Shown here piece after piece: positions 7,967 to 17,432 of a stretch of 64,000 nt of DNA. Every line of letters begins with the position of its first letter. Positions within the stretch are counted from its first letter, which is position 1. Where the stretch lies: contig CAWFMF010000004.1 in NCBI GenBank assembly GCA_963816985.1, positions 1,178,001 through 1,242,000 on the forward strand. Reading direction: 5' to 3'. The DNA is from JAIVJM01 sp963816985. GTDB lineage: Bacteria > Acidobacteriota > Blastocatellia > Pyrinomonadales > Pyrinomonadaceae. The notes under the pieces were generated by a model. It did not search any database, was not told where the DNA came from, and saw only the letters and a program-made list of their open reading frames with translations. The position numbers were made by a program, and so were the translations under genes.

Positions 7967-9664
7967 TCAGCCGCGTTTGCCGTGGCCGCCGCCGCCGGGC
8001 GTCTCGATGCGGACGCGGTCGCCCGCTTCGAGTTCCCAGGAGCCCTTCGCTTCAATCTTGCGCGCCCGTCCTTTTCGCACAATCACGTCACGACCGGGCT
8101 GCCCGTCCTTGCCGCCTTCGAGCCCGTAAGGGCCGCGCGCGCGGCGGTCGGCGAGGAGCGACATCCGCGCCGGGACGAGCGTCTCTATCTCGCGGATGAT
8201 GCCGTCGCCGCCGCTCGTCCGTCCGCGACCGCCCGAACCCTTGCGCAGCGCGTAGGCCCGCACGCGCAGAGGGTATGCGTATTCGAGCGCCTCGGCGGGC
8301 GTGTTGAGGCTGTTGGTCATGTGTGTGTGGACGCCGCCCACGCCGTCCGACGCGGGGCGCGCGCCCATGCCGCCCGCGACCGTCTCGTAGTAGGCGAACT
8401 CTCTGCCCGTTCGCGTGTCCGTCCCGCCGACCGTGAGGTTGTTCATCGAGCCCTGACTCGCCGCCGGAATCCTTTCGGGAAGCGCACGCGCCAGAGCCTT
8501 GAAGAGCACGTCCACGATGCGCTGCGAGGTCTCGACGTTCCCGCCCGCGACCGGCGCGGGGTGCGCGGCGTTGACGACCGTGCCGCGCGGCGCGAGGACG
8601 TCGATGGGCTCCATGAGGCCCGCGCTCGCGGGCACTTCCTCCGCGCCGACGAGGCAGCGGAAGACGTAGGCGACCGCCGAGACCGTAATCGCCTCGACCG
8701 CGTTGACCGGCCCCGCGACCTGCGGCGCGCTTCCCTCGAAATCAACCACGGCCCGCGCGCCTTTAATCGTCACCTTCACGCGCAAACGCACCGGGCCGCC
8801 GCCCGCGCCGTCGCCGTCGAGCGCGTCTTCGGCCTCGTACACGCCGTCGGGCACGGCCTCGATGGTCGCCCGCATCATGCGCGCCGAATACTCGATGAGG
8901 TGCGAGGCGTACTCCCTCGCCTCCCTCTCGCCGGAGCGCGCGACTATCTCCCGGAGCCGCGCCGCGCCCGTCTTCAGAGAGCCGATCTGCGCCTCGAAGT
9001 CCGCGCGCCGCTCGGCCTCGACGCGCACGTTCGCCATCACGAGCCGCATCACATCCTCCACGACCCGCCCGTCGCGGACGAGATGCACGGGCGGGATGCG
9101 CAGCCCCTCGCCGTACACGTCCGACGCCAATCCCATCGAGCCCGGCGTCGCCCCGCCGATGTCCGCGTGGTGCGCGCGGTTGGCGACGTAGAAGAGCGGA
9201 GGCGGGGACGTGGAAGAGGTTGAGAGGGTGAAAGGAAAGAACGCCGCGCTGAGTCGGAGTAGAGAAGAAAGCTCCGTCTCGACCGCCGAACCCTCTCCGC
9301 CTTTCACCCCTTCAACGCTTCCCCCGGCGTCGAAGACTCCGGCCACGAGCGTCACGTCGGGCAGATGCGTGCCGCCCGCGAAAGGGTCGTTCAAGGCGAC
9401 GACATCGCCGGGCGCGAGCGTCGTCTGCCGGAGCGCGGCGGCGACGGCCATCGGCATCGAGCCGAGGTGGACAGGCATGTGGTCGCCCTGCGCGATGACG
9501 CGCCCCTCGGCGTCGAAGACGGCGCACGAGTAGTCGCGCCGCTCCTTGATGTTCGGCGAGTGGGCCGTGCGCCGGAGCGTGATGCCCATCTCCTCCGCGA
9601 CCGAGGTGTAGAGCGCGCGGTAGATTTCCAGCGTCGTCGGGTCGAAGCCCTTCTTGCGTTTCAT
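7967..9664 (-). CDS. hyuB: Hydantoinase/oxoprolinase B-type subunit
   Basis: A 565-residue HyuB family protein, the partner of HyuA in ATP-dependent opening of hydantoins, 5-oxoproline or related cyclic amides. Family landmarks include RRDYSCAVFD, GDHMPVHLGSMP, LNDPFAGGTHLPD and NRAHHADIGG, and a C-terminal glycine-rich GGGGHG. Residues about 113-155, between VTLVAGVF and LFYVANRAHH, are an unusual Gly/Glu then Ser/Thr-rich insertion encoded by a palindromic element (9212-9323); relatives pass directly between these motifs. hyuB follows the M20 peptidase gene by 12 bases, and hyuA is two genes upstream, so the four genes amidase-hyuA-peptidase-hyuB probably work together. The exact substrate cannot be told. 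Confidence 0.9.
   Translation of the reverse strand: MKRKKGFDPTTLEIYRALYTSVAEEMGITLRRTAHSPNIKERRDYSCAVFDAEGRVIAQGDHMPVHLGSMPMAVAAALRQTTLAPGDVVALNDPFAGGTHLPDVTLVAGVFDAGGSVEGVKGGEGSAVETELSSLLRLSAAFFPFTLSTSSTSPPPLFYVANRAHHADIGGATPGSMGLASDVYGEGLRIPPVHLVRDGRVVEDVMRLVMANVRVEAERRADFEAQIGSLKTGAARLREIVARSGEREAREYASHLIEYSARMMRATIEAVPDGVYEAEDALDGDGAGGGPVRLRVKVTIKGARAVVDFEGSAPQVAGPVNAVEAITVSAVAYVFRCLVGAEEVPASAGLMEPIDVLAPRGTVVNAAHPAPVAGGNVETSQRIVDVLFKALARALPERIPAASQGSMNNLTVGGTDTRTGREFAYYETVAGGMGARPASDGVGGVHTHMTNSLNTPAEALEYAYPLRVRAYALRKGSGGRGRTSGGDGIIREIETLVPARMSLLADRRARGPYGLEGGKDGQPGRDVIVRKGRARKIEAKGSWELEAGDRVRIETPGGGGHGKRG
9212..9323. repeat. Palindromic element lying in frame inside hyuB
   Basis: Imperfect inverted arms occur at about 9212-9235 and 9300-9323; the best-matched core is 9219-9235 (GTTGAGAGGGTGAAAGG) against 9300-9316 (CCTTTCACCCCTTCAAC). 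The arms show 7-base-like phrasing similar to the intergenic heptad elements. The element adds roughly 40 codons to hyuB without breaking the frame. Confidence 0.6.
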
Positions 9665-9676
9665 CTGCTCACCGGA

Positions 9677-11122
9677 TTAGCGCGTCGAGAGTGTCTTCAC
9701 CAAGCGGTAGAGAAACTCCTGGCCCTCGTCGAGCGACTTGACGGCGAGGCGTTCGTCCCTGCCGTGGGCGCGGTTGTCGTCAATGTCGGAGAAGATGCCG
9801 GAGACGCCGTAGAAGGGGATGCCCGACTGCCGGAAGTAGAGGCTGTCGGTCGCGCCCGTGCCCATGATGGGGATGACGGGCACGTTCGGCCACATCGCCT
9901 GCGTGATGCTCTCAATCGGCCCCATGACTGCGGGCGTCAAGGGTGATGGCGGCGAAGGCTTCGGCTCCTTGATGTAGTTGACGGTGATCTGCTCGTCGGC
10001 GAGGACGCGGATGAGCGTGTTGCGCACGTCCTCGGCCTTCTCCTGCGGGAGGATGCGGCAGTTGACGGTGGCGCGGGCGGTCTGCGGCAAGGCGTTGTCG
10101 GCGTGGCCCGCGTCGAGGCGGGTGGCGACGCACGTCGTCCGCATCAAGGCGTTGTTGTAAGGAGATTCGGAGAGATGCTTAATCGCGCCCTCGATACGCT
10201 CGTTCCGGTGATACTCCGAGCCGGAAGTCGAGGCGACGAGTTTCATGTCATCGGCGACCGTCCCCAGTTCAATCGCCGCAGTGCGTTGGAAGTAGGCGCG
10301 CGTGACTTCATTTAAGTTGACGGGGAAGTCGAACTTCGCCAAACGGTCGAGCGCGGCGGCGAGGTGATAGATGGCGTTGTCTTTGACGGGCAGGGAGCTG
10401 TGGCCGCCCTTGTTCTTCACTTCGAGCATGAAGCTCTGGTAGACCTTCTCGCTCGCCTGCACGCCGTGGAAGAGGTTGACGCCCTTGCGATAACGACCGC
10501 CGCCGCCCTCGTTGATGCCGAACTCGGCGTCCACCAAATCGCGGTGGTTCTTCAAGAGCCACTCGACGCCGTTGAAGTCGCCGCCCTCCTCGTCCGCCGT
10601 CAAGGCGAGGATGATGTCGCGTTCGGGCTTGAACCCTTCGCGCTTGAAGCGGATGAGGTTCGCGACGAAGATGGCGGCCATCGCCTTGTCGTCCGCAGTG
10701 CCGCGCCCGTAGAAGAAGCCCTCGCGCTCCGTCAACTTAAACGGGTCGAGCCCGTCCGACCAGTCCTCTTTCCGCGCCTCGACGACATCAATGTGAGCGA
10801 GGAGCGCGAGAGGCTTTCTCGCGCCCGTCCCGCGCAAACGAGCGACGAGATTTCCTTTCCTCGCGTTGCCGGGATGGACGAGCACACGCACGTCCTCCGC
10901 CGCGAAGCCCGCCGCGCGCAGCCGCGCCGCCATCGCCTCGGCGGCCTTCGTGTTGTCGCCCACCGAATCGGTCGTGTTGATTTCGATTAGCTCTTTATAA
11001 ATCTCTCGCAGCAACTGCTGGTCGGGCGTGAGCTGCACGGCGGCCCGCGTCGTCGCGCCGGGAAGTCCCGCGAGGAGCGAGACAATGAGTAAGGCCAGCA
11101 GCGTTTTCTTCATCCTCTTCAT
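9677..11122 (-). CDS. Exported M20-family metallopeptidase
   Basis: A 481-residue zinc peptidase or amidohydrolase of the M20/M25/M40 clan. A signal peptide covers residues 1-28 (KKTLLALLIVSLLAG then ATTRA). Metal and catalytic motifs are AHIDVV (H110, D112), GRGTADDK (bridging Asp near 144) and TADEEGG (E178/E179), with later GTGATDS and HGRDE. I chose the ATG at 11122 because AAGGAG lies six bases upstream; an upstream ATG at 11146 lacks this. The gene lies between hyuA and hyuB, which suggests it trims the amide or peptide products or substrates of that system in the periplasm. Confidence 0.9.
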   Translation of the reverse strand: MKRMKKTLLALLIVSLLAGLPGATTRAAVQLTPDQQLLREIYKELIEINTTDSVGDNTKAAEAMAARLRAAGFAAEDVRVLVHPGNARKGNLVARLRGTGARKPLALLAHIDVVEARKEDWSDGLDPFKLTEREGFFYGRGTADDKAMAAIFVANLIRFKREGFKPERDIILALTADEEGGDFNGVEWLLKNHRDLVDAEFGINEGGGGRYRKGVNLFHGVQASEKVYQSFMLEVKNKGGHSSLPVKDNAIYHLAAALDRLAKFDFPVNLNEVTRAYFQRTAAIELGTVADDMKLVASTSGSEYHRNERIEGAIKHLSESPYNNALMRTTCVATRLDAGHADNALPQTARATVNCRILPQEKAEDVRNTLIRVLADEQITVNYIKEPKPSPPSPLTPAVMGPIESITQAMWPNVPVIPIMGTGATDSLYFRQSGIPFYGVSGIFSDIDDNRAHGRDERLAVKSLDEGQEFLYRLVKTLSTR

Positions 11123-11149
11123 TCCGTTCTCCTTACAAGATGGCAATAA

Positions 11150-11242
11150 CTGTAGGGGCAGGGCTTGTCCCTGCCCGTGTGTTTGATAACTTCAATCTTG
11201 AATATATCCCACGACGGGCAGGGACAAGCCCTGCCCCTACAG
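11150..11242. repeat. GC-rich BIME-like inverted repeat, family A
   Basis: Perfect 28-base arms at 11150-11177 and 11215-11242. Each arm contains its own hairpin GGGCAGGG-CTTGT-CCCTGCCC, so the unit is a pair of facing REP-like hairpins. The spacer here is the long (about 37-base) type. It sits between hyuA and the M20 peptidase inside an otherwise tight gene run. Confidence 0.95.
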
Positions 11243-11284
11243 AATTATCGCTCGGTCTGAGTTTTGTCAGAAGCTCTTTTGTGT

Positions 11285-13327
11285 TCACAGCTCGATGATG
11301 AGATTACCGCCTTTATCAATGAAGGCGCGTGTGCCTTCGGGGATGAGCGTCGTGGAGGAATACTCCGTGACGACGCAGGGCGTCTGGAGTCTCGCGCCCG
11401 CGGGTAACTCTTCGCGCGCGTAGACGCCGACCTCTCTTCGTCCTTCCTCAAAATAAACAGCCGCGCGCCTCAAAGGCTTCACAGTCGTCCCCGCGCGCAC
11501 GCGCGTTTGCATCTTCTCCGGCTTCGGCTTTTCAATCAGCCCGCGCGAGTTGAGACGCGCGCTCACGATCTCAATCGTCGGCGCGGTCTGCGCGTAGCCG
11601 TAGCGCGTCTCGTGCGCGCGGTGGAAACGTTCGACGACGCGGCGGCCCTCGTCCCACTCTATCTCCAACTCGAACGACTGCCCTTTGTAGCGCGCGGCGA
11701 TTGTTCGTTCGTGCCGCTGCCGCGCGTCGGCAAAGCCCTCGCGGCGGAGCGCCGTGCGCGCCTCGCGCTCCATCTCTTTGAAGGCGCGCGAGACGGTTGC
11801 AGAGTCGCCGCCTTCCGCGAACTCGAACATCACGGTGCGGCTCAGATTCTTCCCCACGTCCGCGCCGAGCGCGCCCTCCGCCGAGAGCGCGCCGGGTGAG
11901 CGCGGGATGAGAACGCGCGCGACTCTCAAACTCCGCGCCAGCTCGACGGCGTGCAAGCCGCCCGCCCCGCCGAACGAGACGAGCGTGAAGCCGCGCGGGT
12001 CGAACCCCCGCTCGACCGAGACGGCCCTGAGCGCGCGCTCCATCCCCGCATTGACGACGCGCACGACGCCGAGCGCAGCCTCCGTCGTCTTAATCTCCCG
12101 CCCGCCCGCCGCGCTCATCTCGCGCGCGAGTTCGCCGAGAGCTTCGGCAGCACGGCTTTCGTCAACGTGGAAGTCGCCGCCGAGCAAGTCCGCCCCGCCG
12201 AAGCGACCGAGCACGAGGTTCGCGTCCGTCACCGTCGGCAACGTCGAGCGACCGTAACACGCCGGCCCCGGCTCCGCGCCCGCCGACTCCGGCCCGACGC
12301 GCAAACTCCCGCCCGCGTCCACGCGCGCCACGGAGCCTCCGCCCGCCCCGACCGTGTGGATGTCGAGCACGGGCACGGCGACCGGCAGACCCGACACACT
12401 CGCTTCATTCGTCAGACGCAGACGACCCCGCGCGCACAGCGCCACGTCCGTCGAAGTCCCGCCCATGTCGAAGGTGATGATGTCCGAGAAGCCCGCCGCA
12501 CTCGCTGCGTCGAGCGCGCCGACCACGCCGCCCGCCGGGCCGGAAAGAATCGTCCGCACCGGCTCCTCAGCCGCGACGCGCGCCGACACGCTCCCGCCCG
12601 AAGACTGCATCACGCGCAGGTTCCTCGCGCCCACACGCGCGCCGAGCCGCTTCAGGTACGCGCCCATCAAAGGCTGTAGATACGCATTGACCGCCACGGT
12701 CGAAGTGCGTTCAAACTCCCGATACTCCGGAAGGATTCGGTGCGAGACCGAAAGGAGCGCTTCCGGCAATGCCTTCAAGATCGCCCGCTCGATTCGCCGC
12801 TCGTGCCCCGGCGCGGCGAACGAGAAGAGCAGAGAAACCGCCACCGACTCGACCCGCGCGCGCCTCAGCTTCGAGACGAGCGCGCGCAGCTCTTCCTCCT
12901 CCAACTCTTCAACCACCGAGCCGTCCGCCGCGACGCGCTCGCGCACACCGAAGCGCAGAGCGTCCGCGACCAGCGGCGCGGGCCGCGTCCATTCCAAATC
13001 GTAGAGCGAGCCGCGCGCCTGCCGACCGATGACCAGCACGTCCTCGAAACCCTTCGTCGTGACGAGCGCCGTCCGCGCCCCCCGCCGTTCAAGCAGCGCG
13101 TTCGTCCCGACGGTCGTCCCGTGCACGACTTCCAACTCGCGCACCCGCGCGCCCGTCTCGCGCGCGATTCTCTTCAACCCTTCGACGATGGCCGCCGAAG
13201 GGTCTCCCGGCGTCGAAGCCAACTTAAAGACGCGCGCCCGCCCGCTCACATGAAAGACGAAATCCGTGAACGTCCCGCCCGTGTCCACGCCGACGCGCAC
13301 GCGCCCCTCTTCCCGTTCATTCTTCAT
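11285..13327 (-). CDS. hyuA: Hydantoinase/oxoprolinase A-type subunit
   Basis: A 680-residue HyuA protein, normal in length, with the actin-like ATPase fold. The N-terminal phosphate loop is VDTGGTFTDFVFH, followed by HGTTVGTNALLERRGA. A second ATP motif, FDMGGTSTDVAL, and the VGAGGGSVARVD and SFGGAGGLHAVELA segments complete the signature. It activates the cyclic amide with ATP together with HyuB. The gene begins three bases after the amidase stop, showing co-transcription. A family A repeat separates it from the peptidase downstream. Confidence 0.93.
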   Translation of the reverse strand: MKNEREEGRVRVGVDTGGTFTDFVFHVSGRARVFKLASTPGDPSAAIVEGLKRIARETGARVRELEVVHGTTVGTNALLERRGARTALVTTKGFEDVLVIGRQARGSLYDLEWTRPAPLVADALRFGVRERVAADGSVVEELEEEELRALVSKLRRARVESVAVSLLFSFAAPGHERRIERAILKALPEALLSVSHRILPEYREFERTSTVAVNAYLQPLMGAYLKRLGARVGARNLRVMQSSGGSVSARVAAEEPVRTILSGPAGGVVGALDAASAAGFSDIITFDMGGTSTDVALCARGRLRLTNEASVSGLPVAVPVLDIHTVGAGGGSVARVDAGGSLRVGPESAGAEPGPACYGRSTLPTVTDANLVLGRFGGADLLGGDFHVDESRAAEALGELAREMSAAGGREIKTTEAALGVVRVVNAGMERALRAVSVERGFDPRGFTLVSFGGAGGLHAVELARSLRVARVLIPRSPGALSAEGALGADVGKNLSRTVMFEFAEGGDSATVSRAFKEMEREARTALRREGFADARQRHERTIAARYKGQSFELEIEWDEGRRVVERFHRAHETRYGYAQTAPTIEIVSARLNSRGLIEKPKPEKMQTRVRAGTTVKPLRRAAVYFEEGRREVGVYAREELPAGARLQTPCVVTEYSSTTLIPEGTRAFIDKGGNLIIEL

Positions 13328-13330
13328 CGT

Positions 13331-14726
13331 TTAAAGCGGCGGGCGTTGCCAGCCGCCGAGCGCCGTTTCGATGTTCGAGACGACGGCCAGCGCCACGTCC
13401 TCGCGGAAGGGCCGCGCGACCGCCTGGACGCCGATGGGTAAGCCTTCGGGCGACGTGCCGCCGCGCACGACCGCGCCGGGCCAGCCCGTCAGGTTATAGG
13501 TCATCGTGTAGCTGAAGGCGGGCAGGCTCTCTTCGTCGTAGCTCGTCCCGTGCGGCATCGCGGGCCGCGCGCACGGCGGGCAAAGTATCACGTCGTAGTG
13601 CTCCATAAAGGCGAGCATCGCCGAGCGGTACATGTCCCACTGAAAGACGACGCCCGCGACTTCCGCCGTCGAGAGCGGTCGGCTGCCCATGATTTGCAGC
13701 AGGCGTTCCATGAGCGCGTGCCGCTCGTCCGTCCCGCACATCATCAGGAGCATCTGGAGACTCGCGCCGCCGTCCGAGCCGAAGAGTCCGAGCAGGATTT
13801 CGTAAGCCTGTTCGAGGACGGGCGGTCGCACCTCTTCGACGATTGCGCCCGCGTCTTCGAGCGCGCGCGCTGCCTTGCGGACGACCTCGGCGATTTCCGG
13901 CGTCGGCGAGATGATACCGTTGTCGGTGTGGAAGGCGACGCGCAAACCCTTGAGTTCCACCTTCGAGGGGTCGCCGAGCGGCGCGGGGACGACCGTCGGG
14001 TCTCGCCAGTCCGCGCCGCACAGGAGCGGGAGCGCGAGCGCGAGGTCTTCGACGCGGCGCGCTAAGGGGCCAATCTGGCAGAGCGCGTCGGTGATGCCGC
14101 CGAAGGGCGGGAAGTGTCCGGTGCGCGGCGTCATTCCGGTGGTCGGCTTGATGCCCGCGATGCCGCAGAAGTGCGCGGGGAGACGGATGCTCCCGCCCGC
14201 GTCGCTCCCAAGGCCGAGCGGCGACATCCCCGAAGCGATGGCCGCGCCCTCGCCGCCGCTCGAACCGCCCGGCGTGCGCGAAAGGTCGTAAGGATTCTTC
14301 GTCTGCCCGTAGACGAGATTATCGCTCTCGAAGGCGAGCGACGCCTCCGGCACGTTCGTCTTGCCGAGCATGATCGCGCCCGCCGCGCGCAAACGCGCGA
14401 CGCCCTCCGCGTCCTGCTTCCGGCACGAACCCCGCGCGCCCCTTCGTCCCGCCGCAAGAGACGACGCCCGCCGTCTCGAACGCGTCCTTAATCGTCACGG
14501 GGACGCCGTGCAAAACGCCCTTCGACTCGCCGCGCGCGAGCGCCGCGTCAGCCTCGCGCGCCTCCCTCCGCGCCGACTCCGCCGTCAGATGCACGACCGC
14601 GTTGAGCGTCGGGTTGACCTCCTCGATGCGCTTGAGATACGCGCCCACGACCTCCTCCGAGGAGACCTCCTTCCGCCGAATCGCGCGCGCCAGCTCAGTC
14701 GCCGACGCGTAGATGATTTCGTCCAT
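13331..14726 (-). pseudogene. Amidase-signature enzyme, frameshifted
   Basis: This is an amidase of the GatA/AS family, about 465 residues if read through. The N-terminal part (14726 down to about 14420) includes GVPVTIKDAFETAG with the catalytic lysine. The remaining part in another frame carries TPGGSSGGEGAAIA and GSDAGGSIRLPAHFCG, the Ser-cisSer-Ser region. The frames switch near 14415-14425, where FVPE should run on into KQDAEGVARLR; a one-base insertion in GG or a two-base loss of A would explain it. The rest is intact, so a sequencing error is plausible. It starts the amidase-hyuA-peptidase-hyuB run and probably hydrolyses an amide for nitrogen scavenging. Confidence 0.85.
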
Positions 14727-14769
14727 GATTTCGCCTCTCTCGGCTGTCTCATCCCCGAAGGGGATTTAG

Positions 14770-14957
14770 ATAATAGCCGGGGGCAAGTGCCGCAGGCACG
14801 ACGCCCCCGGAACAAACGAGGAAAGAATCCCGACCCTGAAAGGGTCGAACCTCAACGCGCCATCTGCGACCCCTTCAGGGTCGAATTCCTTTATCTACCT
14901 TCGTCCGGGGGCGACGCTCAGTCGCTCATGCTCCTTCGCTCTGCCCCCGGCTATTAT
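14770..14957. repeat. Composite inverted repeat (GCCGGGGGC outer stem)
   Basis: The outer arms ATAATAGCCGGGGGC at 14770-14784 and GCCCCCGGCTATTAT at 14943-14957 are exact complements. Inside are self-dyads around GACCCTGAAAGGGTC and GACCCCTTCAGGGTC. The layout resembles the 7736-7927 element. A further small dyad, GCCCTTTCAGGGC, follows and contains the stop codon of the M19 peptidase gene. Confidence 0.85.
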
Positions 14958-14968
14958 CTTCCGCCCTT

Positions 14969-16156
14969 TCAGGGCTCACGCGGCAGAGTCTCCGACAGCA
15001 CGCGCAAGACGTTCCCGCCCATCATCAACGCGACCTCTTCTTCGCTGAAGCCCTCGGCGAGCAGGGCGTCCGTAATCTCGGCGAGGCCCGTCGTGTCGAA
15101 GGGCATCGTCACGGCCCCGTCGAAGTCCGAGCCGAGCGCGACGTGGCCGACGCCCGTGACGCTCGCGGCGTGGCGGACGGCGCGGGCGATGGCGCGCGCG
15201 TCCGTCCCGCACGTCGCGGCTTCCCAGTAGCCGATGCCGATGACGCCGCCCGTCGCCGCGACGCCGCGCAGTTGCACGTCGCTCAGGTTGCGCGCGCCCT
15301 CGCAAGTGCCCCGCACGCCCGTGTGCGAGACGACGACGGGCCGCGTCGCCATCTTGAGCACGTCCGCGAAAGTCTCTTCTGAAGCGTGCGCCAGATCAAC
15401 GAGCATCCCGCGCGCTTCCATCCGTCGAACCATCTCGCGCCCCGCGTCGGTCAACCCGCCTTTGCGCGCGCCGTGCGCCGAGCCGCCCCACTCGTTATCG
15501 AAGAAGTGCGTCGGGGCCATCATGCGGAAGCCCGCCTCGAAGAGCACGTCCACGTTCCCCACCTCGCCGTCGAGCGCGTGCGCGCCCTCCACGCCGAGGA
15601 CGCCCGCGACCACAGCATTCCCATTGACGCCTTGAAGCCCCGCCCTCCGTTCGAGATAACGCGCGAGGTCGCCCGCCGTCTTGATGATGACGAGTCTGCC
15701 CCCGGAGCGAGCCGCCGCGTTGTGTAGCTTTCTCGATTGGAACAGCGCGCGCTCCGTGAGGCTCCGCCAAGTCCTCAACGGCCAACGCTCGGCGATGACG
15801 AGCGGCGTTATCTCGTCGCTGTCGCCCTCGTTGCTCTCGTAGTTCGACCCGAACGGAACCTTCGTCACCACCGTGAAGAACTGAAGCGCGACGTTCCCCT
15901 CCGCCAGTCGCGGCACGTCCACGTGCCCCCGCCCCGCGCGCTCAAGCAAATCCCTGTCCCACAAGAGCGAGTCGGCGTGCAGGTCGGCGACGAACAACTT
16001 GCCGTGCAGCGAGCGCGCCCTCTCCGACACAGTTCGAGACGTGCCCGCCCGCGTCCCGTTCACCCACCACTCCGCGACCGCCGCCGCGACGAAGAAGAAA
16101 GCGCCCGTCCCCAACAAGACGAAGAGTAGAAGGCCGAGCAGGATTTTCTTCTTCAT
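14969..16156 (-). CDS. Membrane dipeptidase (M19, renal dipeptidase family)
   Basis: A 395-residue zinc dipeptidase anchored by an N-terminal hydrophobic helix (residues 4-30). Dinuclear zinc ligands are seen as DLHAD (H60, D62), the bridging Glu in GVLGVEGAH, LAHAS and SHTGV histidines, and GSDFDG near the C-terminus. Such enzymes cleave dipeptides, often with D-amino acids, in the periplasm. It ends on a TGA inside a small palindrome that belongs to the neighbouring repeat. It lies upstream of the amidase group on the same strand, separated by 240 bases that include the composite repeat, so independent transcription is likely. Confidence 0.92.
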   Translation of the reverse strand: MKKKILLGLLLFVLLGTGAFFFVAAAVAEWWVNGTRAGTSRTVSERARSLHGKLFVADLHADSLLWDRDLLERAGRGHVDVPRLAEGNVALQFFTVVTKVPFGSNYESNEGDSDEITPLVIAERWPLRTWRSLTERALFQSRKLHNAAARSGGRLVIIKTAGDLARYLERRAGLQGVNGNAVVAGVLGVEGAHALDGEVGNVDVLFEAGFRMMAPTHFFDNEWGGSAHGARKGGLTDAGREMVRRMEARGMLVDLAHASEETFADVLKMATRPVVVSHTGVRGTCEGARNLSDVQLRGVAATGGVIGIGYWEAATCGTDARAIARAVRHAASVTGVGHVALGSDFDGAVTMPFDTTGLAEITDALLAEGFSEEEVALMMGGNVLRVLSETLPREP

Positions 16157-16169
16157 CGAATGTTAATGA

Positions 16170-17276
16170 TTATTCTTCCGAAGTCGTGACCTCAATGCGG
16201 CGGCCCGTCGTGTGTGACGCGCGCGCCGCGTCGAGGACGAGCTGCGTGCGGTGGCCTTCGTCGAAGGTGGCCGCGCCCTCGACAGCGTTCCGCCCCTCGC
16301 GCAGAGCCTCGACTATCTCGCGCGCGAAGACGGTGAAGCCGCGCGACCACTCGTTGTCTCGCAAGCCCTCGGCGAGCGGCGCGTCCTCCGTCTCTATCTT
16401 CCGCCATTCGCCCTCGCCCACGCGCGAGTGCCAGAGACCATTCGCGCCCGAAGCGCGCAAGCCGCCCTCCGACCCGAAGACTTCCAGCACGTGCTCGCTC
16501 CGCCCCATCTCGACCACAGACATCGAGACGAGCCCGGTCGCCCCTCTCGGCGTCACCCCTCCGTCCGCAAAGTTCAAGAGCATCACGGCCTCGTCGTCGG
16601 ACGTGACGGCCTTCGTGCCGCCGCCCTCCGGGTCGGGCCGCTCCGCGAAGTGCGTGGCGAGCGAGGCCGCGACGTGCGAGACCTGCGCGCCGAGCACCCA
16701 GTGCAAACTATCCACCGCGTGCGAGCCGATGGCCCCAAGCACGCCCCCTCCCGCCTCGCGGTCAGACCACCAGTTCCAGGCGCGTTGCTTGTCGGCGCGC
16801 GCGTCCGCCCGGTACAAAAATTTCGCGTGATGCACCTGCCCGATCTCTCCGCCCGCAATCATCTCGCGCATCCGCCGCCGCGCGGGCAGGAACCGCAGCT
16901 CATGATCCACGTGTGCGAAGAGCCCCGTCTCTCTCGCCCGCGCGCGCATCGTGTCGGTCTCCGACGCGTCCATCGCCAGCGGCTTCTCGCACAGCACGGC
17001 CTTCCCCGCCGCGAGCGCCGCCAGCGTCATCTCCGCATGCGTCACGGGCGGCGTCACGATGCTCACCAAGTCAACGTCATCTCTCTCCACCACCTCGCGC
17101 CAGTCGCCCGCCGCCACCGGTATCCCGAACTCCTCCGCCACGCGCTCGGCGTTCTCCTTTCGCCCGCTCGCAATCGCCACCACCCGCGCGCCCTCGCACG
17201 CACGCCAGGCCGGAATCTGCGTCGTCCGCGCGAACCCCGTCCCGATGATGCCGATGCCGATAGAGTCTTTAGCCAT
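16170..17276 (-). CDS. Gfo/Idh/MocA-family NAD(P)-dependent oxidoreductase
   Basis: About 368 residues from the ATG at 17276; the open frame continues back to 17423, but that extension runs into the tRNA region and lacks coding character. The Rossmann loop is IGIGIIGTGFART at the N-terminus, followed by the family motif LCEKPLAMDASETD and the C-terminal domain with GAIGSHAVDSLHW. These enzymes oxidise or reduce sugars, inositols or similar carbonyls. The gene ends 13 bases before the M19 dipeptidase start, so they may be co-transcribed. The substrate cannot be assigned. Confidence 0.9.
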   Translation of the reverse strand: MAKDSIGIGIIGTGFARTTQIPAWRACEGARVVAIASGRKENAERVAEEFGIPVAAGDWREVVERDDVDLVSIVTPPVTHAEMTLAALAAGKAVLCEKPLAMDASETDTMRARARETGLFAHVDHELRFLPARRRMREMIAGGEIGQVHHAKFLYRADARADKQRAWNWWSDREAGGGVLGAIGSHAVDSLHWVLGAQVSHVAASLATHFAERPDPEGGGTKAVTSDDEAVMLLNFADGGVTPRGATGLVSMSVVEMGRSEHVLEVFGSEGGLRASGANGLWHSRVGEGEWRKIETEDAPLAEGLRDNEWSRGFTVFAREIVEALREGRNAVEGAATFDEGHRTQLVLDAARASHTTGRRIEVTTSEE

Positions 17277-17340
17277 CGGAAACCTTTCTGTTATTGAGTA
17301 AAGGAATAGCCCCGCGGACGCAATATACTTCAACTGCTCC

Positions 17341-17373
17341 GCAAAAAGAAAAAGGCGACCGGGATGGTCGCCG
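17341..17373 (-). terminator. Rho-independent terminator of the tRNA-Ile gene
   Basis: On the minus strand a GGCGACC-N5-GGTCGCC hairpin (17354-17372) is followed by a run of T interrupted by one C (17343-17353). It lies 20 bases after the tRNA 3' end and before the oxidoreductase gene. Confidence 0.85.
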
Positions 17374-17432
17374 TAAATTGTTAACTGATGGATGCCCTCT
17401 GTAGGACTCGAACCTACAACCAACGGATTATG

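Noticed and set aside
17277..17423. N-terminal extension of the Gfo/Idh/MocA oxidoreductase
   Set aside because: The extension has no Rossmann or signal features and crosses the tRNA terminator and 3' exon; the start at 17276 matches the family.
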